Assembly (NCBI GenBank): GCA_018903015.1
Contig: JAHIPR010000054.1
Location: forward strand, 1-5,972
DNA: 5,972 nt
Source of the DNA: a bacterium
GTDB taxonomy: Bacteria; Atribacterota; JS1; SB-45; 34-128
Direction of reading: 5' to 3'
Under the pieces are notes generated by a model. It searched no databases, was not told the DNA's origin, and worked only from the letters and a program-made list of their open reading frames with translations. Made by a program: the position numbers and the translations under genes. Positions 1 to 4,407 of the stretch are shown one piece after another. The first letter of the stretch is position 1; the number at the start of each line of letters is the position of its first letter.

Positions 1-319
1 AAGGGTTTATGCTAATCTTGTTGAAGGTGCTTTTACCGGGGGAAATATTATTTTAACAAACCCTCGGATTATCACTGATTTTGCAGATATAATCAATGAT
101 TTTATCTATTTCAGGAAACATCCTTTAAAAATAGCCCGACTCTTGGGGGCTCGAATAACCGCGAAATACTTAAGAAAATATCTATCTATCCAAGACCTGG
201 AAAAGAAAGTCCCTGAATTATTGGGGGGTTATAAAGGAAAAGCTATCCTCTCTTCTCCAGAAATTGCTCTGGACATCGATAAACCCAGACATTTAAAAGC
301 CCTTTGGAACAATTATTAA
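1..319 (+). CDS. MobA-like nucleotidyltransferase family protein, C-terminal part (5' partial)
   Basis: Open from the window edge (frame begins at base 2) to TAA at 317-319, giving about 105 residues; the N-terminal nucleotide-binding half lies outside the window. The visible part starts RVYANLVEGAFTGGN, followed by a hydrophobic stretch, a helical RKHPLKIARLLGARI segment, and the ending SSPEIALDIDKPRHLKAL. The FTGGN motif, the RK-P-x-x-A-x-LLG helix and the terminal E-x-A-x-D-x-DKP-x-D/H-L signature are typical of the C-terminal half of MobA-like NTP transferase (NTP_transf_3) proteins. These transfer a nucleotidyl group from an NTP to a phosphorylated acceptor. The Asp residues in DIDKP are usually metal-binding in this fold. 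The acceptor substrate cannot be told from this part. It converges on the UPF0316 gene, and the stop codons overlap with no terminator between them. Family assignment is fairly sure; the specific function is unknown. Confidence 0.75.
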   Translation, partial: RVYANLVEGAFTGGNIILTNPRIITDFADIINDFIYFRKHPLKIARLLGARITAKYLRKYLSIQDLEKKVPELLGGYKGKAILSSPEIALDIDKPRHLKALWNNY

Positions 320-879
320 AGCTTGCTCTTTATCCCATTTATACGACCGCCATATTTACCGGTAATAAGGTAGGAAGTGATAAAAGCTTTTCGGTCATAT
401 TCTAAAGAAAAATCCCTTACCTTGGGAAAATAATTTCTTTCACATATTACCCTGAGCATCTGAACTTCTCCATCTTTACCATATCCTATATTTCGGGTAA
501 CTCCGAATCCCTCATCCCGAAGTCTATTTTCAATCTCCTGCCATTTACTTCTAGAAATAATACCAACAGAAATTATCTCTTTAGAGATTCTTTCAGATAT
601 ATATATTCCAACTATATTTCCAATGGCAAAACCCCCGCAATAGGCAATGACATTAAGCCAATTCCCGACATCCTGTATCACCTTGCTTACTATCAGGATA
701 AAAATCATAACTTCAAAAAAACCAAGCACACCGGCAACAAGTTTTTTTCTTCTTACTATCATCTGAACTCTATAAGTTCCCATAGCTACATCCAAAACTC
801 TCGATAAAAAAATAATTCCTGCCCCTATATAAATGTTCGAATCCATCACTCTATTAAGTACGTCCATTATTATTCCCAT
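316..879 (-). CDS. UPF0316 family membrane protein with DUF2179 domain
   Basis: A 187-aa protein of the UPF0316 family (B. subtilis YebE-like), at the usual family length. Three hydrophobic segments are visible at about residues 16-34, 47-68 and 73-93. They carry the family's conserved pieces RVLDVAMGTYR (27-37), GFFEVMIFI (53-61) and AYCGGFAIGNIVGIYIS (79-95). A soluble cytoplasmic DUF2179 domain follows (about 100-187), a fold found at the C-terminus of several membrane proteins and of unproven biochemical role. Two Met codons are possible: ATG at 879 and ATG at 867. The first is chosen because AGAGGG (894-889) sits 9 bases before it, against 21 bases for the second. The gene has its own likely promoter in the divergent region shared with cinA. 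Its TAA stop (318-316) overlaps the convergent nucleotidyltransferase stop. The family call is firm; function is unknown. Confidence 0.88.
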   Translation of the reverse strand: MGIIMDVLNRVMDSNIYIGAGIIFLSRVLDVAMGTYRVQMIVRRKKLVAGVLGFFEVMIFILIVSKVIQDVGNWLNVIAYCGGFAIGNIVGIYISERISKEIISVGIISRSKWQEIENRLRDEGFGVTRNIGYGKDGEVQMLRVICERNYFPKVRDFSLEYDRKAFITSYLITGKYGGRINGIKSKL

Positions 880-954
880 AGTCTTTTGCCCTCTTCCATC
901 TTTATGTTTATTCTAACATCTTATTTATTTTATTTTAATTTGAAATCACTGGTA

Positions 955-983
955 ATTATAATACACAGAAGTTAATTATTCAA
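955..983 (-). promoter_or_regulatory. Probable sigma70-type promoter of the UPF0316 gene
   Basis: On the minus strand, TTGAAT (983-978; 4 of 6 matches to the -35 consensus) is separated by 17 bases from a perfect TATAAT (960-955). Transcription would start near 948, leaving an untranslated leader of about 69 bases before the ATG at 879. The region is very AT-rich, so chance matches are easy. The combination of a perfect -10, ideal spacing and correct position upstream of a gene makes this credible. Confidence 0.5.
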
Positions 984-1022
984 CTAATTTTTAAATATAT
1001 GTAATTTATTTTAAATATATAC

Positions 1023-1028
1023 TATAAT
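1023..1028 (+). promoter_or_regulatory. Possible -10 box for cinA
   Basis: A perfect TATAAT at 1023-1028 lies about 45 bases before the cinA ATG. The hexamer 17 bases upstream (TGTAAT, 1000-1005) is a poor -35, and no extended TG motif is present, so only the -10 is supported. The upstream DNA is almost purely A/T, with TTTTAAATATAT repeated at 989-1000 and 1009-1020; this could act as an UP element. Weak call in an AT-rich setting. Confidence 0.3.
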
Positions 1029-1056
1029 ATTATAAAATAAAAACAAATAGATTGAA

Positions 1057-1063
1057 GAAAGAG
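1057..1063 (+). promoter_or_regulatory. Ribosome-binding site that sets the cinA start
   Basis: GAAAGAG ends 9 bases before ATG at 1073. An in-frame TTG at 1052 would extend the protein by seven residues, but it would place this purine-rich site inside the coding region and has no SD sequence of its own. The ATG start also gives the usual CinA N-terminus, MKAEIISIGSEIL. Confidence 0.6.
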
Positions 1064-1072
1064 AATTTTTTA

Positions 1073-2314
1073 ATGAAGGCAGAAATTATAAGCATAGGTA
1101 GTGAAATATTAAGAGGACAAATCTCAGATACCAACTCCAATTTTATTGCTAAAAAATTAGTTGAATTAGGTATTGATTTAGAGCATATTTCAGTAGTTAG
1201 TGATAATCCTGAATCTTTATTATCCACTTTAAAACTCGCTTTTCAACGTTCTGGCCTAATAATTACCACCGGTGGTCTGGGACCTACGGAAGATGATATT
1301 ACCTACCAAACCATTGCCCGAGCTTTAAATCTTAAACTGATAAAATATCCGGAAGCTGAAGAAAATTTAAAAAAATTTTTCAAAAAAATTAATAAAACAA
1401 TTTCTCCGTGCAATCTCAAGCAAGTCTACCTTCCGGAAGGAGCCAAAATTATCATTAACCAATATGGCACTGCCCCGGCTATGATTTTAGAAAAAGATAA
1501 CAAAATTATATGTTCTTTTCCCGGTGTCCCCTATGAAATGAAAAGGCTGGTAGAGGAAAACCTAATCCCTTATTTAAAAGAGAAATTTCCACCTTCTATG
1601 ATTAAAAAGTCAAAAATTTTAAAGATTAGCGGTCTTGGAGAGGCATCGGTTAATGAACTTATTCGCGATTATATGAACAAACAAACTAATTATTCCTTTG
1701 GTATCTATGCTAATCCGGAAGATATTCAGGTCCAAGTAACTACCCAGGCTCCCACTGAAAAAGAAGTAGAAAAACTATTGCAATCTTCGGTTAATCAATT
1801 AACCAAAATATTAGATAATTATATTTATGGGTGCGATGAGGAGACCATAGAAGAAATCGTGGGAAATTTATTAAAGACTAATAAATTAAAAGTAGCGGTA
1901 GCTGAATCCTGCACCGGTGGAATACTGGGTGAGATGATTACCCGTATACCGGGAAGTTCTGAATATTTTCAAGGCGGAGTGATAAGTTATAATGCTAAAG
2001 TCAAAGAAGATCTGCTAAAAGTACCGCCGGAAGCAATCAGAAAATATGGAGAGGTAAGCAGGCAAGTGGCTAAATTAATGGCCGAAGGTGTGCGGAGATG
2101 CTGTCACAGTGATATAGGAATCAGTATTACCGGCATTGCCGGTCCGGGAGGAGCAACGGATAAGAAAAAAGTAGGATTGGTCTATATGGCTTTGGCTGAT
2201 GGTAAAAAGACTCTCACCCAAAAACACCAGCTATTCGGAGACCGCCAACTGATCCGCTTACGTTCAGCCCGCCGTGCTCTCAATATGCTTCGTATGTATT
2301 TAATGGAAAAATAA
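1073..2314 (+). CDS. cinA: CinA family protein (MoaB/MogA-like domain plus PncC-type NMN deamidase domain)
   Basis: A 413-aa protein at full family length. The N-terminal molybdopterin-binding-like (COG1058) domain, about residues 1-170, shows GSEILRGQISDTNS, TGGLGPTEDD (66-75) and FPGVP (149-153). In characterised homologues this domain has ADP-ribose pyrophosphatase activity. The C-terminal CinA domain (about 255-413) shows AESCTGG (277-283), whose Ser279 matches the catalytic serine of PncC enzymes that deamidate NMN to nicotinate mononucleotide, and GIAGPGGATDKKKVG (354-368). The usual family form of the latter is GPGGG-T-x-x-KPVG, so Ala361 and a Lys for Pro are small departures. The protein is cytoplasmic and expected to recycle pyridine nucleotides; the historical competence link is not implied. 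The start is ATG 1073, not TTG 1052. The alcohol dehydrogenase gene begins 52 bases downstream with no terminator between, so the two probably share a transcript. Confidence 0.95.
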   Translation: MKAEIISIGSEILRGQISDTNSNFIAKKLVELGIDLEHISVVSDNPESLLSTLKLAFQRSGLIITTGGLGPTEDDITYQTIARALNLKLIKYPEAEENLKKFFKKINKTISPCNLKQVYLPEGAKIIINQYGTAPAMILEKDNKIICSFPGVPYEMKRLVEENLIPYLKEKFPPSMIKKSKILKISGLGEASVNELIRDYMNKQTNYSFGIYANPEDIQVQVTTQAPTEKEVEKLLQSSVNQLTKILDNYIYGCDEETIEEIVGNLLKTNKLKVAVAESCTGGILGEMITRIPGSSEYFQGGVISYNAKVKEDLLKVPPEAIRKYGEVSRQVAKLMAEGVRRCCHSDIGISITGIAGPGGATDKKKVGLVYMALADGKKTLTQKHQLFGDRQLIRLRSARRALNMLRMYLMEK

Positions 2315-2352
2315 TCATATTATAAAGTTGATTTAAATTAATTTTATTTTTG

Positions 2353-2362
2353 TAAGGAGGTT
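2353..2362 (+). promoter_or_regulatory. Strong SD site deciding a TTG start
   Basis: TAAGGAGGTT is a near-perfect complement to the 16S rRNA 3' end. AGGAGG ends 6 bases before TTG at 2367. This strong site compensates for the weak start codon. No ATG lies nearby in frame, and the resulting N-terminus (MSKIGEFYAPGKIIFGTG) matches the family. Confidence 0.85.
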
Positions 2363-2366
2363 CGTT

Positions 2367-3539
2367 TTGAGTAAAATAGGGGAATTTTATGCTCCGGGGA
2401 AAATTATCTTTGGTACGGGAGGATTATCTCAAGCTGGGGCAGAAGCAAAAAGATTAGGAAGTAAAGTTTTAGTGGTGTTAGGTAGAAGTGCGATGAGAAA
2501 AAGTGGGGCACTGGACCGCTTAACCCATTTACTTAAAGAAAAGAATTTAGAATATATAATCTATGAAAATGTCCCCTCCGACCCTACGGTAGAAACAGTG
2601 GATACCGGAGCAAGTTTAGCCCGAAAGGGAAGCTGCAATCTGGTTATAGCCCTGGGGGGAGGAAGCGTCCTGGATACCGGTAAGGCTATTTCGGCCATGG
2701 TGACCAACGAAGGTTCGGTGGCTGATTATCAGGAAATCGAAGGAAAAGGCAGAAAATTTAAAACCAAACCCATTCCTTTTATCGCCATTCCCACTACCTC
2801 GGGTACCGGCTCAGAGGCGACGAGAAATGCAGTAATCACTAATACTAAACTTGGTTTAAAGAAAAGCATAAGAGACCTCTGTCTTATTCCGGAAGTAGCT
2901 CTGGTTGACCCTGAACTTACCCTGTCTCTACCCCCTCACATAACAGCTATCTGTGGTGGTGATGCTTTAACTCAATGCATAGAATCTTATTTGGGCAAGA
3001 AAAGCCAGGAAATCACCGATGCCCTGGCCTTACATGCCATAGGATTAATCGGTAAAAGTTTAGTCAAAGCAGTAAAGGAAGGAAAAAATTTAGAAGCACG
3101 TAAAGATATGGCTATGGCTGCACTTTTGAGTGGGCTTTGCCTGTCTAATTCAGGGTTAGGAGCGGCTCATGCCCTCTCTCACCCTTTGGGGGTATATTAC
3201 AAAATACCTCATGGTCTGTCCTGCGCAGTACTGTTACCTTATGTAATGGAATATAATCAGCCGGTAGTTACCAAAAAGTTGGCTAAAATAGCTGGATGCT
3301 TGGGGGAAAATATTTCTTCATTATCGGAAACAGAAGCCACTCAAAGGGCAGTAGAAAAGATAAAAGAAATACTTACTGCTGTCGGAATTAAAGAAAATCT
3401 TTTTGAATGGAAGATAAAAGAAGAAGATTTTCCAAAATTAATTAAAGGTGCAAAGGGGGGAAGTTTAAATAATAATCCGCGGGATACATCTGATGAGGAT
3501 TTAATTGAACTGTTATATAAAATGACTGGCCTTTATTGA
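2367..3539 (+). CDS. Iron-containing alcohol dehydrogenase family protein (PF00465)
   Basis: A 390-aa group III alcohol dehydrogenase at full length, starting at TTG behind a strong SD. The N-terminal dinucleotide-binding domain has GGGSVLDTGK (97-106) and TTSGTGSE (143-150). The helical metal domain has D199, H268 and H282 at the spacing of the E. coli FucO iron ligands D196, H263 and H277. H272 corresponds to the FucO catalytic His267. The fourth ligand position, His200 in FucO, is Gln203 here (DALTQ); this also occurs in a known subset of the family. Gly39 stands where FucO has Asp39, a residue linked to NAD specificity, so NADP(H) use is possible. The protein would interconvert an alcohol and an aldehyde or ketone in the cytoplasm, as in fermentative redox balancing; the substrate cannot be read from sequence. 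Probably co-transcribed with cinA. An inverted-repeat terminator follows the TGA. Confidence 0.92.
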   Translation: MSKIGEFYAPGKIIFGTGGLSQAGAEAKRLGSKVLVVLGRSAMRKSGALDRLTHLLKEKNLEYIIYENVPSDPTVETVDTGASLARKGSCNLVIALGGGSVLDTGKAISAMVTNEGSVADYQEIEGKGRKFKTKPIPFIAIPTTSGTGSEATRNAVITNTKLGLKKSIRDLCLIPEVALVDPELTLSLPPHITAICGGDALTQCIESYLGKKSQEITDALALHAIGLIGKSLVKAVKEGKNLEARKDMAMAALLSGLCLSNSGLGAAHALSHPLGVYYKIPHGLSCAVLLPYVMEYNQPVVTKKLAKIAGCLGENISSLSETEATQRAVEKIKEILTAVGIKENLFEWKIKEEDFPKLIKGAKGGSLNNNPRDTSDEDLIELLYKMTGLY

Positions 3540-3561
3540 TACAACAGAATTACCTTAAATT

Positions 3562-3624
3562 TAAATTAGTCTATTTTCTTTATCCTGCTAAGTGAGTATC
3601 TACTAAGCAGGATTCACTAATTTA
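3562..3624. terminator. Two-tier inverted repeat between convergent genes, probable terminator
   Basis: The inner arms are ATCCTGCT (3582-3589) and AGCAGGAT (3606-3613), an 8-bp perfect stem with a 16-base loop. The outer arms are TAAATTAGT (3562-3570) and ACTAATTTA (3616-3624), a 9-bp perfect stem. An 11-base bulge on the left faces 2 bases on the right. It lies 22 bases after the alcohol dehydrogenase stop and 5 bases after the RRM gene stop, on the opposite strand. On the + strand the repeat runs into T-rich DNA (TTATTATTTT), as expected of a weak intrinsic terminator. On the minus strand no U-tract follows. Its position between tail-to-tail genes favours a terminator role. Confidence 0.55.
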
Positions 3625-3629
3625 TTATT

Positions 3630-3899
3630 TTAGTATCTACTATTACTACGATATTCGCTTCTTGGTCTAGGTGGACGGGCTTCGTCAATCTTTAAAGGAC
3701 GACCATCGAAATCGGTATCATTTAACGCATCTTTGGCTTTTCCAGCTTCTGCTGAAGAAGACATTTCTACAAATCCAAAGCCTTTACCTTCGATAATGTT
3801 GACACTCTTAACTTCACCGTAACTAGCAAACAATTCACTTAATGAATCATTGGTTACAGAATACTTAAGATTTCCTACATATAATTTACTACCTTGCAT
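3630..3899 (-). CDS. Single-RRM RNA-binding protein
   Basis: An 89-aa protein consisting of one RNA recognition motif plus a short tail. RNP2 is LYVGNL (6-11) and RNP1 is KGFGFVEM (39-46), so the RNA-stacking aromatics Tyr7, Phe41 and Phe43 are present. The loop between strands beta2 and beta3 is short (IIEGKGF) compared with RRMs carrying a D-R-x-TG-x-S insertion there. The C-terminus (EARPPRPRSEYRSNSRY) is rich in Arg and Pro, as in other small bacterial RRM proteins. These bind single-stranded RNA, and some are cold-induced in cyanobacteria; the role here is not known. The start is ATG 3899 behind AAGGAGGG. An upstream TTG at 3968 in frame is rejected because it would translate through this SD. 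The gene has its own promoter and an unusually long leader, and appears monocistronic. Confidence 0.93.
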   Translation of the reverse strand: MQGSKLYVGNLKYSVTNDSLSELFASYGEVKSVNIIEGKGFGFVEMSSSAEAGKAKDALNDTDFDGRPLKIDEARPPRPRSEYRSNSRY

Positions 3900-4114
3900 A
3901 CTTTTTCCCTCCTTTTCGTTATTATTTCTCTTAAGTCCAATAACGTTTCTTTGGGAGAGAAGAAGCAAGGAAATGATTCTAACCTCTTAACGATAACATT
4001 ATTAAAACACAAGAGATCCTTTTTTAACAATCTGTTATAGAGAATTCAGTTGATTGTTGTTAGCATCTCTTTTAAGTAATAAAGGCCAGTCGTTTTTATC
4101 TAACAGACTTTAAC
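3900..4114 (-). promoter_or_regulatory. Long structured 5' leader of the RRM gene
   Basis: From the transcription start predicted by the promoter (near 4114) to the ATG is about 215 bases with no convincing gene. Read on the minus strand it contains a nested hairpin with an outer stem AAGAGAT/ATCTCTT (4071-4065 with 4017-4011) and an inner stem AACAATC/GATTGTT (4058-4052 with 4032-4026). A second hairpin, CGTTATT/AATAACG (3945-3939 with 3923-3917), abuts the SD. A pyrimidine-rich segment containing TCCTT (3971-3967) can pair with AAGGA of the SD. These are perfect short complementarities seen by eye; no folding energy was computed. The layout resembles leaders that control translation of cold-shock or autoregulated RNA-binding proteins, but I recognise no named riboswitch or cold box. 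Confidence 0.45.
3907..3914 (-). promoter_or_regulatory. SD site of the RRM gene
   Basis: On the minus strand AAGGAGGG (3914-3907) has its AGGAGG core ending 8 bases before ATG 3899. It fixes the start and excludes the in-frame extension up to 3968. A 7-bp inverted repeat (3917-3923 with 3939-3945) ends just two bases upstream of it. Confidence 0.85.
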
Positions 4115-4120
4115 TTCACA

Positions 4121-4148
4121 AGTATACCACAACTTTTAGTTTTGTCAA
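4121..4148 (-). promoter_or_regulatory. Strong sigma70-type promoter of the RRM gene
   Basis: On the minus strand a perfect TTGACA (4148-4143) is followed after 16 bases by TATACT (4126-4121; 5 of 6). A TG one base before the -10 makes it an extended -10. This is the best promoter in the window and suggests high expression. Transcription would begin near 4114. Confidence 0.75.
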
Positions 4149-4157
4149 ATTTATTTT

Positions 4158-4223
4158 ACTAAAATTTTTACACTAACTAACTAATAATTTGTTTATTTAC
4201 TACCCAACTAAATTTTACACTAA
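4158..4223. repeat. Pair of imperfect AT-rich direct repeats upstream of the RRM promoter
   Basis: ACTAAAATTTTTACACTAA (4158-4176) recurs as ACTAAATTTTACACTAA (4207-4223), starting 49 bases later. The first copy is followed by a run of CTAA units (4173-4184). The near copy begins 10 bases upstream of the -35 box, as expected of an UP element or regulator-binding site. The far copy abuts the stop codon of the glycyl radical enzyme remnant. They may be operator copies or residual low-complexity DNA. Confidence 0.4.
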
Positions 4224-4228
4224 TTATT

Positions 4229-4387
4229 TCAACAAGATTGATGTTCGGTTCGGCTAATTATCTCATCTTGCAAGGTCTTGCTGAGATTATTAAAATAATC
4301 ACTGTAACCTGCTACCCGCACAATAAGATTTCGGTATTTTCCAGGTTCTTTTTGAGCGGCTCTCAGAGTATTAGCACTTGTCTCCTG
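4229..4387 (-). pseudogene. C-terminal remnant of a glycyl radical enzyme (pyruvate formate-lyase-like family)
   Basis: A stop-free frame of 52 codons ending at TGA (4231-4229) reads from [18 protein letters not shown] into [14 protein letters not shown] and ends [14 protein letters not shown]. This is the characteristic end of glycyl radical enzymes. The RVAGYS motif holds the glycine that carries the radical (codon 4309-4307), followed by the conserved LQDEIIxRTEH tail. Intact members are roughly 800 residues, so over 90% is missing. There is no ATG, GTG or TTG in frame at the left of the homology, and no usable SD. An in-frame TGA lies at 4390-4388, immediately before the fragment. Homology stops where a GC-rich repeat patch begins. 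The subtype (pyruvate formate-lyase, diol dehydratase, decarboxylase or other) cannot be decided from the tail, though the RTEH ending looks more like the dehydratase/decarboxylase-type branch. The frame is undamaged, so the truncation is either recent or still under selection. Confidence 0.8.
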
Positions 4388-4405
4388 TCACCGTCCCCTG
4401 TCATG
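4379..4405. repeat. GC-rich TGTC-repeat patch at the transketolase/remnant junction
   Basis: On the + strand this patch contains TGTCTCC, TGTCACC and CCCCTGTCA in tandem; CCTGTCA occurs twice, 14 bases apart. It is about 60% GC in very AT-rich surroundings. It fills the space between the transketolase stop and the broken end of the glycyl radical enzyme fragment. Similar GGGGACGG/GTGACAGG strings are familiar as dispersed repetitive DNA in some bacterial genomes, so this may be a copy or scar of such an element. No inverted-repeat hairpin is evident in it. Confidence 0.35.
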
Positions 4406-4407
4406 TA

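Noticed and set aside
957..962. Plus-strand TATAAT as a cinA promoter
   Set aside because: No -35 at acceptable spacing (TTGAAA at 940-945 is only 11 bases away), and it overlaps the better minus-strand promoter.
1052..1072. Seven-codon N-terminal extension of cinA from TTG 1052
   Set aside because: The purine-rich site GAAAGAG lies inside it, correctly placed for ATG 1073. The family begins at MKAEII, and no SD precedes the TTG.
1030..1227. 65-codon minus-strand reading frame
   Set aside because: It lies antisense to the start of cinA and its promoter region, and its hydrophobic composition comes from the reverse complement of AT-rich coding sequence; no homology or SD is recognised.
3900..3968. 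23-residue N-terminal extension of the RRM protein from TTG 3968
   Set aside because: It would read through the AAGGAGGG site in front of ATG 3899, has low-complexity content, and extends beyond the normal RRM start.
3979..3999. Minus-strand mini-frame ATG to TAG (MLSLRG) in the RRM leader, as a leader peptide
   Set aside because: Six codons with no SD at a suitable distance; expected by chance.
4229..4387. A functional GrcA/YfiD-type spare-part protein
   Set aside because: GrcA-type proteins are about 127 residues with their own start. This frame has no start codon or SD before the homology and an in-frame stop directly upstream, so it is called a remnant.
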